Positions 26,706 through 34,660 of a stretch of 43,073 bases of DNA are shown here, in pieces. A model generated the notes under the pieces. That model ran no database searches. It saw nothing but the letters and a program-made list of their open reading frames with translations, and was not told where the DNA came from. Source of the stretch: Methylobacter sp. BlB1 (GTDB lineage Bacteria; Pseudomonadota; Gammaproteobacteria; Methylococcales; Methylomonadaceae); assembly GCF_015476545.1 (NCBI RefSeq), contig NZ_JADMKV010000038.1:1-43073 (forward strand), in the 5' to 3' direction. Position 1 is the first letter of the stretch, and every line of letters begins with the position of its first letter. The position numbers and the translations under genes are program-made.

Positions 26706-27919
26706 GGCGTCTCTCCCGTGATGCCTTCCAGCCGGGCCAGGGCCTTTTCGTGCTCGGCCAATTCACTGTGGTATTCCAGCTCATTTTCCTGCAAGGTCAG
26801 CAAGCTGTTCAGGAGCGTCAGAAAGTCCACCTTGCCCACCGCATAGCTGGCCTGGGCCGAAGTCAGGGTCAGTTGCGATTGTGGGATAATGGCATCCTTC
26901 AGCAGCTTGACAAGCCGTTCCGAACGCTCGGCCTGAGCCAGGTTATCTTTGATCCGGGCCAGAAGTTCCTGCCGTAGCGCCTGCAAATCCTGGAAGGACG
27001 CTTCGCGTCCGGCGACCGCCTCACGCACGCCCTCTCGTTGCTTAGTGGCAAAGTAGAGCGGCACTTTGACGTTCAGCATAACCTGGTAGCCGTCCATCTT
27101 CATGGCCGTATCGTGAAGCCCTCGCGCATCCAGTTCAAAATCAGGATAGTATTCCCGCTTGGCGAGAGCGACGGACCGATCGCCACGTTCCAGGGCTTTT
27201 TGCTGGCCATGCAATAAAGGCGAAGTTTGGTCCACGAGTTTATTCAGCTCGTCGGGCGAGTGACGAAGCGGCGTAAAGCGCATGCCCTGCGGGGAACCGA
27301 GCGGATCGTTGGGCAAGCGGTTCAGCAGACGGTTAATGTCGGCATGCAGCGATTGCCGGCGCTGCTCCAGCGTAGCAAGGCGGGCGAGCAAGCGCGAAAT
27401 CTCCGTCTGCGCCCGTAACACATCCTGCTGGGCGGTCTGGCCAACGCTATAACGGGCCGTGGCGGTTTGCTCAAAGTCCTCCAGCAGCAACTTGTTCTTG
27501 CTGACGACATTGATTGAAGCATGGACAAAATGCAGTTCGTAGAAGAGCTCTTTCAATTGGGCAATGACCGCCAATTGGGTGGACAGGTAATCCTGCTCCA
27601 GACGCTCGGCATCGCGAGAGGCGATCTCGCCCCTGAGTCGGAGCTTGCCGGGAAAAGGGACCTCTTGGCTCATGCCGTACATCACTTCCTTCTGTGGCGC
27701 CATATCTCGGTAGCTGATGCCCACCTTGGGATCGGGTAGTGTCTGCACCTGGGGAATCACGGCTTTGGCGGATTCCCAGCGCTGGCGGGCCGCCTGGATA
27801 TCGGGATTGTAGGACAGCACCTCCTGGACCAGCTGGTCCAATGAAGCCGGTTGAATACCCTCCTCGGCACCTCCTAATAGGGGCCACAACAGACTGGCCC
27901 ACAGCAATGCGGATTTCAT
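26702..27919 (-). CDS. cusC: CusC/TolC-type outer-membrane efflux protein
   Basis: A 405-residue outer-membrane factor. The signal peptide (MKSALLWASLLWPLLGG) has no clear lipobox Cys. Two OEP repeats of long helices follow: DQLVQEVLSYNPDIQAARQRWESAKA... and LDARGLHDTAMKMDGYQVMLNVKVPLYF. It forms the exit channel of the RND complex. The start codon, with GGAG upstream, overlaps the methyltransferase stop as ATGA, and its own stop overlaps the cusB start in the same way. Confidence 0.92.
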   Translation of the reverse strand: MKSALLWASLLWPLLGGAEEGIQPASLDQLVQEVLSYNPDIQAARQRWESAKAVIPQVQTLPDPKVGISYRDMAPQKEVMYGMSQEVPFPGKLRLRGEIASRDAERLEQDYLSTQLAVIAQLKELFYELHFVHASINVVSKNKLLLEDFEQTATARYSVGQTAQQDVLRAQTEISRLLARLATLEQRRQSLHADINRLLNRLPNDPLGSPQGMRFTPLRHSPDELNKLVDQTSPLLHGQQKALERGDRSVALAKREYYPDFELDARGLHDTAMKMDGYQVMLNVKVPLYFATKQREGVREAVAGREASFQDLQALRQELLARIKDNLAQAERSERLVKLLKDAIIPQSQLTLTSAQASYAVGKVDFLTLLNSLLTLQENELEYHSELAEHEKALARLEGITGETP

Positions 27920-28614
27920 GATGTTTCTCCTGGGTGATGGCCACCTGTCTCTTCTCCGGTGGGTTTGTAAGCCCGGTACAGGGCGATAGTGCCGGATATA
28001 GTTCGATAATGGCTGACCTCTTCTACCGAGTGAAAGCCAGCCTCCGCCATGAATGCCGGCAACAGCCCTCGGATATTATCGTGGGCCTTCGCGGCCCAAC
28101 GTACCGCTAGTGAGATTAACCACATCGTCCGATCCTGCGGTTTGCCGAAATCGGCCACGTGCAGATCCCCGCCGGGCTTGAGTATACGGAATGCTTCCGC
28201 TAGCGTCCGCCGTTTATCTTCGCGCGTCAAGTGGTGTAGCATCAGGCTCGCGAACACGCGATCGAAAGTCTCGTCATCATAGGGCAAATCCGTCGCGGTG
28301 CCCTGTTGCAGGAGGATGGTCTCTCGTGCCTGCTCGGCCTTTTTGCGTGCGATGTCGAGCACTTGAGGATCGACATCGAGCCCATAGACGTCTGCGGCCG
28401 GATGGGTGCGTTTGATCAACAGGGCAAGTGTTCCCGTTCCGCAGCCTATGTCCAGCACACGTTGGTTAGGCTGGATGCGGGCCTGCGCAATCAATGCGGT
28501 CTTTAAGGCTTGTTCAGGATACAAGCGCCGTATGACCTCATCGTACCACGGTGTCAGCCAATGGAAATGAAGTGCCGGAATATACTTAGATAAAATCTTC
28601 ATAAGCCTAGGCAT
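27916..28614 (-). CDS. SAM-dependent class I methyltransferase
   Basis: 232 residues from the ATG at 28614, which overlaps the ATPase stop as TAATG; an ATG four codons later (28602) is also possible. SAM-binding motif VLDIGCGTGTLAL, acidic loop YGLDVDPQVLDIARKKAEQ, motif II FDRVFASLMLHHL and post-motif LKPGGDLHVADFGKP mark it as a UbiE-like class I enzyme. No membrane segment. The substrate cannot be read from the sequence. Its position inside a metal efflux operon, overlapping genes on both sides, suggests a related role, such as modifying a lipid, quinone or metal ligand. Confidence 0.88.
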   Translation of the reverse strand: MPRLMKILSKYIPALHFHWLTPWYDEVIRRLYPEQALKTALIAQARIQPNQRVLDIGCGTGTLALLIKRTHPAADVYGLDVDPQVLDIARKKAEQARETILLQQGTATDLPYDDETFDRVFASLMLHHLTREDKRRTLAEAFRILKPGGDLHVADFGKPQDRTMWLISLAVRWAAKAHDNIRGLLPAFMAEAGFHSVEEVSHYRTISGTIALYRAYKPTGEETGGHHPGETS

Positions 28615-31600
28615 TAAGAAGTGGGTCGGCGTACGGCTCGCGACGCCGCACGCCGATCCCAAAACTGGCGCCCGACTTTGACCATCTCCAGGATCGTTAA
28701 CGGAATAAAACCTACCCCGATCCAAGCGGCACATTGATAAAGCGTGATCGGCTCGATACCAAACAGAGTTTGCAGCGCCGGAATATGGTGAATGGCCAGT
28801 TGCAGCAGAAAACTGGCCACTACGATCAAAAACAGCCGCAAATTGGTAAACAGGCCCATCTGCCAGATGGTGCGGTAACGGCTGCGGGCGCCGAAGGAAC
28901 GGATGAGCTCTGCAATGACCAGCGCAGTGAACGCGGCATCGCGGGCTTGATCCAGGCTGGCTCCTCTATAAAACTCGTAGGCGAAAGTGCCGAAGGAGAC
29001 GCTGGCAGTTAAAAATCCAGTGAACAGGGTAAACTTGAGAAAATTCCGATCCAGCAGCTCGGCCTGAGGACTGCGCGGCGGCCGGCTAAGCGCATCGGCG
29101 TCAATCGGATCGGTAGCCAAGGCCAATGCGGGCAATCCACCCGTCACCAGGTTGATCCAAAGCAGATGTAAAGGCAACAGGGGCGATGGCCAGCCGACCA
29201 GTGCGGCAAAAAGCATGATGGCCAGCTCGGCAGCGGCAGCGAACAGCAAATAAGCCAATGTCTTGGCGATATTGTCGTAGATGCCTCGGCCTTCCTCGAT
29301 CGCCGCAACAATAGAAGCGAAATTGTCATCAGTGATGATAAGGTCGGCGGTCTCTTTGGTGACCTCCGTGCCGGTAATGCCCATGGCGATGCCGATCGAT
29401 GCCTCCTTGAGCGCCGGCGCATCATTGACGCCATCGCCGGTCATCGATACGACGGCACCGGTCGCTTTCCAAGCCCGCACGATCCGCAGCTTGTGTTCGG
29501 CCGTGACGCGGGCATAGACCGCGATTTGCCGCACCTGCTCCTGGAGTTCACCATCGGACATCGCCTCCAGTTCGGCACCTAAAGCCACTTGACCTTCATT
29601 ATCAAGAATCCCTAATTCATGAGCGATGGCCCTGGCCGTGTCGGGATGATCACCGGTAATCATCACGGTTTTGATGCCGGCTCGTTTGCATTTGGCCACC
29701 GCTTCACGAACCTCGCCGCGCGGCGGGTCTTGCAGACCAACCAACCCCAGCAATACCAGGTCCTGTTCAATTTCAGCCGCATCAGGCAGAGCTGATAGAT
29801 TGCTCGGGAACGATTCCAGAACCCGCTCGGCGAAGGCCAAGACCCGCAACGCATCGTGGGCCAGCAGTTTACTGGCACGGACCATAGCGGCCCGGTCCTC
29901 GGCCGTCATGAGTCTAACGCCATCCTGGGTGCGTATAGAGTTACAACGCTCCAGAATGACTTCAGGAGCGCCCTTCACGAAAGCACGGGGCTCATGCGGT
30001 ACATCCCTGTACCGCACCCTTCGGGCGCTAGGCGTGCAAATCGGCTTTCCTGCCGATTTGTCATCTTCCCAGCGTCGAATGACGGTCATACGCTTGCGCT
30101 CGGAATCGAAAGGCAAGACTGCCAACCTGGGCATTTCAGCCTCAACAGCTTCACGGTGAATACCCCACTTCGCCGCGGCCACCAGCAGCGCCGCTTCGGT
30201 CGGATCACCTACGATATCAGGGCGCCCATCCTTAACGGTCAACTCAGCGTCGTTACAAGCCGCAGCCGCCCATAACAGAGCGAACAGCGCAGGATCGTCA
30301 CGCTGTTCCCGTCCCTCAGAAATGAACAGGCCGGACGGCTGATAACCTTCTCCGGTGACACTGAACAGACGCTCTTGCGTGACGATCTTGCGCGCGGTCA
30401 TGGCGCCGACTGTCAGGGTGCCGGTCTTGTCGGTACAGATCACCTGAGCGCAGCCCAAGGTTTCTACTGAAGGTAAACGCCTGACCAACGCATTGCGTCT
30501 GGCCATGCGTTGCACGCCTAAAGCGAGCGCCACCGTCACCACGGCTGGCAATCCCTCTGGAATCGCCGCTACCGCAAGGCTGATGGCGGTACGGAACAGG
30601 TCGAATGGTTCATCACCACGCAGCAGACCCAAGCCGAACACCAGTGCCACGATGCCTAAACAAATCCACAGCAAACGCCGTCCCACCTTGTCTAGCCGAC
30701 GCTGCAACGGTGTTTCATCGGCTCCCGCCGTTTGTAGCAGATTAGCGATATGTCCGACCTCGGTATTCATACCGGTTGCCACCACCAAGGCACGTCCGGA
30801 CCCACCGACAATACTCGTGCCGAAAAAGAGCATATTGCGACGTTCGGCCAATGGCGTATCCCCAGGCAGTATCCCGACCTGTTTCTTCACCGACTGTGAT
30901 TCGCCGGTAAGCGGTGCCTCGTTCGCGCGCAGTTGTGAAGCGTCCAGAAGTCGGGCATCCGCCGCCACCAGATCGCCGGCCTCTAATAGCAGGATGTCGC
31001 CGCCTACGATCTCGGCGGCGGCTACCACGGTGGCATGCCCGTCCCGGATGACGCGGGCTTTTGGCGTTGCAAGGCGTGCCAGTGCGGCCGCCGCCTTGCT
31101 CGCACGATATTCCTGGAAGAAACCGATGATGGCATTCAAGATCACGATGGCCAGAATGGCGCCGCCATCGATCCGCTCCCCGAGAGCAATGGAGACAGCG
31201 GCTGCAACGATTAACACCCAGATCACCAGACTCTTGAATTGGCCCAAGAAGAGCATCAAGGGCGAAGTACCTTTGGCCTTGCGCAATGCGTTAGGGCCGT
31301 CGCGCTCCAAGCGCCGCCGGGCGTCTTCCGCCGTCAAACCTTGAACCGAATTGGTTTCGAGTTCCACAGCGAGAGCCTCCAGAGATCGGTCATGCCCTTG
31401 CAGCCGGACAGCACCAGGGCTTTGCGGAATAACCAAGGGGGTTGCTCGGAAATGCGGGAAGAAAGCTGGCGTTTCCACTCGATAGCGGGCATAGGCTGTG
31501 CCGAACTGCGCCAGCGCCTGGCCTTCCTCTCGGCGTGCCAAGCGGACATACATAAACACCAGTACCGGAAACATCAACAGCGTCGGCAAAGTCGGCCATT

Positions 31601-32072
31601 GCAGCAAAAAACCCAGCATGATGAGGATGAAAGCCGCGTACTGCGGGTGACGTAAGCGCGCATAAGGTCCCGTAGACGCCAGGGCATTGTGGCGTTGCGC
31701 TGCGTAAAGCGCCGACCAGGCTGAGGCCAGCAGCCAGAAACCGGCAATGATAAAGGCTATACTCAAAATATGTAGCGGATCTGTGTGGGGATCGCCCTTC
31801 CAGCCCAGCAGGGTATGCCACAAGTGACCGGCCTCATGGGAAAAAAAGTCGATGTCGGGATAATGGCGGCTTAGCCAGCCGGACAACCAATAAATGGTCA
31901 GCGGAAAACCGTACATTTCCGAGAACAGCGCGACGAGAAAGGCCGAAAAGGCGCCGAAAGTACGCCAGTCGCGGGCGGTGCACGGTTTGAAAAAGCTGAA
32001 CGCAAACAGGATGAAGAACAGCGAATTGACGGCTACCAGTCCCCACAAGCCGTAAACGGACGTATCATGCAT
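28614..32072 (-). CDS. ICMT/PEMT-like membrane domain fused to P2-type cation ATPase
   Basis: One 1152-codon frame. Residues 1-205 form a membrane domain with the isoprenylcysteine/phospholipid methyltransferase signature: RHPQYAAFILIMLGF (141-155), EEG (182-184) and YARYRVETPAFFP. From about 228 a P2-type ATPase follows: N-domain-like SLEALAVELETNSVQGL, PEGLP (505-509), DKTGT (548-552), KGAPE (700-704), TGDGVNDAP. Compared with calcium pumps, the M5 Asn is Ala (LLFAAAAELAIML) and the M6 Asp is Gly (INLVTGGLPALAL), so Ca2+ transport is doubtful. Residues about 671-693 come from a palindromic insert. It starts 2 bases after the DUF2933 stop. The cation and methyl acceptor are unknown. Confidence 0.9.
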   Translation of the reverse strand: MHDTSVYGLWGLVAVNSLFFILFAFSFFKPCTARDWRTFGAFSAFLVALFSEMYGFPLTIYWLSGWLSRHYPDIDFFSHEAGHLWHTLLGWKGDPHTDPLHILSIAFIIAGFWLLASAWSALYAAQRHNALASTGPYARLRHPQYAAFILIMLGFLLQWPTLPTLLMFPVLVFMYVRLARREEGQALAQFGTAYARYRVETPAFFPHFRATPLVIPQSPGAVRLQGHDRSLEALAVELETNSVQGLTAEDARRRLERDGPNALRKAKGTSPLMLFLGQFKSLVIWVLIVAAAVSIALGERIDGGAILAIVILNAIIGFFQEYRASKAAAALARLATPKARVIRDGHATVVAAAEIVGGDILLLEAGDLVAADARLLDASQLRANEAPLTGESQSVKKQVGILPGDTPLAERRNMLFFGTSIVGGSGRALVVATGMNTEVGHIANLLQTAGADETPLQRRLDKVGRRLLWICLGIVALVFGLGLLRGDEPFDLFRTAISLAVAAIPEGLPAVVTVALALGVQRMARRNALVRRLPSVETLGCAQVICTDKTGTLTVGAMTARKIVTQERLFSVTGEGYQPSGLFISEGREQRDDPALFALLWAAAACNDAELTVKDGRPDIVGDPTEAALLVAAAKWGIHREAVEAEMPRLAVLPFDSERKRMTVIRRWEDDKSAGKPICTPSARRVRYRDVPHEPRAFVKGAPEVILERCNSIRTQDGVRLMTAEDRAAMVRASKLLAHDALRVLAFAERVLESFPSNLSALPDAAEIEQDLVLLGLVGLQDPPRGEVREAVAKCKRAGIKTVMITGDHPDTARAIAHELGILDNEGQVALGAELEAMSDGELQEQVRQIAVYARVTAEHKLRIVRAWKATGAVVSMTGDGVNDAPALKEASIGIAMGITGTEVTKETADLIITDDNFASIVAAIEEGRGIYDNIAKTLAYLLFAAAAELAIMLFAALVGWPSPLLPLHLLWINLVTGGLPALALATDPIDADALSRPPRSPQAELLDRNFLKFTLFTGFLTASVSFGTFAYEFYRGASLDQARDAAFTALVIAELIRSFGARSRYRTIWQMGLFTNLRLFLIVVASFLLQLAIHHIPALQTLFGIEPITLYQCAAWIGVGFIPLTILEMVKVGRQFWDRRAASRAVRRPTS
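29996..30060. repeat. 65-bp double-hairpin palindromic element inside the P2 ATPase gene
   Basis: Two hairpins: GCGGTAC-ATCCCT-GTACCGC at 29996-30015 and CAAATCGGC-TTTCCT-GCCGATTTG at 30037-30060, separated by a short GC-rich spacer with CCCTTCGGG. The reading frame of the ATPase runs through it and gains about 22 residues (DKSAGKPICTPSARRVRYRD...) between VIRRWED and EPRAFVKGAPE, which are normally near-adjacent in this family. It looks like an in-frame insertion of a dispersed palindromic repeat. Confidence 0.75.
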
Positions 32073-32074
32073 AA

Positions 32075-32293
32075 CTAATCCTCCTGGTTGTGTTCATGGC
32101 GGTGCCCACTGCCATGCATGAAAAAATGCATCAGCGGACAGGCCAGCAGCAACATGTAAGGCAAGATGCCCAAAAAGTGCGCACGGTGCTCCGTCAGCAG
32201 AAAAAACAGAGCCACAACCAGAAGCACCGCCAGGGCTATTTTATACCGTAAACCGGATGGATGCGTATGGCTACTATGAGTCCTGAAAACCAT
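32075..32293 (-). CDS. DUF2933 small membrane protein
   Basis: 72 residues from the ATG at 32293, preceded by AGGAG with 8-base spacing; the longer frame to 32380 lacks a site. A basic/His N-terminus (MVFRTHSSHTHPSGLRYK) is followed by two TM helices (IALAVLLVVALFFLL and LGILPYMLLLACPLMHFFMH) and a His-rich C-terminus (GSGHRHEHNQED). This is the DUF2933 pattern, common beside membrane methyltransferases and copper genes. The LACPLMHFFMHGSGHRH end could bind metal. It is the first gene of the efflux operon. Confidence 0.85.
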   Translation of the reverse strand: MVFRTHSSHTHPSGLRYKIALAVLLVVALFFLLTEHRAHFLGILPYMLLLACPLMHFFMHGSGHRHEHNQED

Positions 32294-32791
32294 ATTAATG
32301 CTCCTAATAATTGTCGCCGTCGCGACGAATTCAATTAACTGTTTGGGTGCGTTACGGTGTAAGCAGCACGTCGAACGCATCCTACTTTGCGGGCCACGAA
32401 GAGCACCTAAGGAGAAATGCCTTGGGCCTTGCCCAGTCCGTTCGGCCTCTGCTGAGCCCAGCGTTTCGATGCCTCTACCGGGACTAGCACACGATCACTA
32501 TAGGCTGCGAATTGCGGGGTGATCTCGGGAAGCGGCTGGTCGAACCAAATCTTTTTCATGGTGGGCTTATCGATCTTTTCAGAAAGCAGCAAAATCCCTA
32601 CAGGTCAAATGTCGTTAAGTTAAGGTTTTGAGTTATGACTATTTATAACCAACTCGATTGGGTTGTGTATCATTAGAAATAAAAAATCCTCCCAAGTTGG
32701 TTCCATCCGCACCTGTGACACCTTTATTGGCCTTGACAACCAAACAAGCCTCACAAACGGCGTGTTTAAGTAATTGAAATGACTTTGCCCC
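32294..32791. other. control region of the efflux operon and gene-poor stretch
   Basis: It should contain the promoter of the seven-gene operon. A perfect palindrome CGTCGCGACG (32318-32327) lies 25 bases upstream of the DUF2933 start codon and could be an operator. No CopR-type ATTACA/TGTAAT palindrome is present. A 61-codon minus-strand frame (32407-32592), containing MKKIWFDQPLPEITPQF, has no ribosome binding site and is probably a remnant. Confidence 0.4.
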
Positions 32792-33382
32792 CTACGGACC
32801 CCGCGTAGGAATGCTGGCTAACAAGCAGTGGGCTGCTTCCGAAATTACCCTTTTGCCCCTTACTTCGCTTGTCAACGTTCCAAATATCCAGTCTCCTTGT
32901 CCGACCAAGCAGATGCTCGTGTCCCGCCATAGGAGCGTGCCCTTTTCTTTGTCGTAGAGAAAACCCGCCGCTTCCACCTTGCCTCTGCTGCCGGCCACAT
33001 TCAGATCTACCAAGGCTAAGATCATGATCCACCTTTCTCCAGGTGGGCCGAGGCGTTTGATCAATGCCAGGTCCGCTGCCCGCAGAGTATCGTATGTCAG
33101 TTCAGGTGTTCCGCGAGCCATAGCGCTCAGAAGGACAGCATATCCTTTCTTTCTTAGGTTTGTTGCCGCCTCAACACGCAGCCAGTCTTCAAGATTGACC
33201 GCGGCAGCCTTATCAGTTCTGGCATCGACCGCCGGCAATAGCGTAATCTGGTCTATGAATTCCGGCTTAAATTCGGCAGCTCGGTAGAATGCGGGGTCGG
33301 TGGTAGCACATCCCGCTAGCAAGAAAACCGCACCGATCAACAAAACAATTACCATCAACTTGTACCAACGCATCGTCATCAT
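32792..33382 (-). CDS. GNA1162-like (DUF799) lipoprotein
   Basis: A 196-residue lipoprotein. Signal MRWYKLMVIVLLIGAVFLLAGC with lipobox LAGC. The mature domain has ITLLPAVDARTDKAA, LRVEAATNLRKKGYAVL and the conserved ALVDLNVAGSRGKVEAAGFLYDKEKGTLLWRD, matching the GNA1162/DUF799 family of periplasmic or outer-membrane lipoproteins. Its role in the metal island is unclear. GAGGG lies just upstream of the start. It is separated from copB by 235 bases and from the efflux operon by about 500. Confidence 0.75.
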   Translation of the reverse strand: MMTMRWYKLMVIVLLIGAVFLLAGCATTDPAFYRAAEFKPEFIDQITLLPAVDARTDKAAAVNLEDWLRVEAATNLRKKGYAVLLSAMARGTPELTYDTLRAADLALIKRLGPPGERWIMILALVDLNVAGSRGKVEAAGFLYDKEKGTLLWRDTSICLVGQGDWIFGTLTSEVRGKRVISEAAHCLLASIPTRGP

Positions 33383-33617
33383 ATACCCTCTTCTTTACTT
33401 TATCCGTTTGCCATTCAGCCCTCTTTTTCACCATCAGCACCTGTTCTTAGAACCGCTTTAAGTGTTGCTGACTTTCAGTGTATAGTTTCCTCACTGCTAG
33501 AGTTTCATTGCGTTTTACTCAGATCCTGCCAAAAATCTCTATACTAATTAATGTAATGACAATTAGTTTTCCCATTTATCGCGATTTCCACATAAAGAAC
33601 AGGACTACACGAAAAGA

Positions 33618-34628
33618 TCAGAACCAGAAACGCACCCCGGCAACGAGCCGCGCTTCCTCGGCATCTTTGCCGGACGCTCGGATAGCATCTGCGGCAGAGC
33701 CAAATCGGCTGGCCCATTCAATGCCGATATAAGGGGCAAACTCCCGTTGAAATTCGTAACGCAGGCGCAGCCCCGCTTCCATGTTGGACAAGCCGCTGCT
33801 CACGTCTCGCGAGTCATCTCGCCGGCTATAAAAATTCATCTCGACACGGGGTTGCAAGATGAGCTTTTGCGTCAGCAATAAGTCGTATTCGGTTTCGAGA
33901 CGGAATGCCGTACGCCCTTGCTCGTTGACATAAGCCGTTGCTTCCACATAAAGCCAATAGGGTGCCAGCCCCTGAACGCCGAATGCGAGCCAGCCGCGGT
34001 CTGTACCCTTGCCGCTGTCGTAACGGATACCCAATTGCGTATCCCAATAAGCGGTGACAGCATGGGCCCAGAGCAACTCGTTGCGCGCGTCTTTAAACTT
34101 GCCGTCCTCAATCTCGCCTTCGGCTCTGATCAGTGCGCGATCATAAGTCTGTCCATACCAAGCCTGCCAGTCATAGGTCATAGCCGTGCTATTACGAGTC
34201 ATTACACTTTCAAGCCGATCAACCCAAAGCGAACCATGCTTATCTTCATCCCCCATCTTGGGCCTTGGAATCGGCCCGAAGTCATAGCCATCGGAATAGG
34301 CATGCGGATCGCGGACGTTTGGCAGAACCGAATTTTTTTGTTTGGATATAGGTTCTCCATTCTGATTCATAGCATGCCCGGCATGTGGTGTTGCGTCCGG
34401 CATGGCATGGTGAGCCATAGCTGGCATAGCTTCCTTGTCTACGGCCGTTTCTACTGGAGCTGTCACTGAGTCGCCTCCATGCGTTGCATTATGGGCTATA
34501 CGCTCGGCCGCTACAGAATGGTGACTGTGAGAATTATGATCGACAGGGGGCTGATATTCCTGAGCCCAGGCAGAAGATATCTTAAAAATCATTATGATGG
34601 CGATTGCATTGATTCGGGTGCTCATCAT
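33618..34628 (-). CDS. copB: CopB/PcoB outer-membrane copper resistance protein
   Basis: 336 residues from the ATG at 34628 (MMSTRINAIAIIMIF, a good signal peptide ending SSAWA); the frame extends to an ATG at 34658, 2 bases after the copA stop. An N-terminal low-complexity region is rich in His and Met (HNSHSHHSV, MPAMAHHAMPDATPHAGHAMNQ) for Cu binding. The CopB beta-barrel domain follows: DRLE..., WQAWYGQTYDRALIRAEGE, ELLWAHAVTAYWDTQLGIRYDSG, ending VRFWF with a terminal Phe. It is thought to handle copper at the outer membrane together with CopA. Confidence 0.93.
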   Translation of the reverse strand: MMSTRINAIAIIMIFKISSAWAQEYQPPVDHNSHSHHSVAAERIAHNATHGGDSVTAPVETAVDKEAMPAMAHHAMPDATPHAGHAMNQNGEPISKQKNSVLPNVRDPHAYSDGYDFGPIPRPKMGDEDKHGSLWVDRLESVMTRNSTAMTYDWQAWYGQTYDRALIRAEGEIEDGKFKDARNELLWAHAVTAYWDTQLGIRYDSGKGTDRGWLAFGVQGLAPYWLYVEATAYVNEQGRTAFRLETEYDLLLTQKLILQPRVEMNFYSRRDDSRDVSSGLSNMEAGLRLRYEFQREFAPYIGIEWASRFGSAADAIRASGKDAEEARLVAGVRFWF

Positions 34629-34660
34629 CGCTTCCCGCTCCATTGTTGCTGGCTTCATGC

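Noticed and set aside
32407-32592. 61-codon minus-strand frame containing MKKIWFDQPLPEITPQF
   Set aside because: The start of the peptide looks gene-like but there is no ribosome binding site and the sequence soon becomes unlike a protein; at most a remnant.
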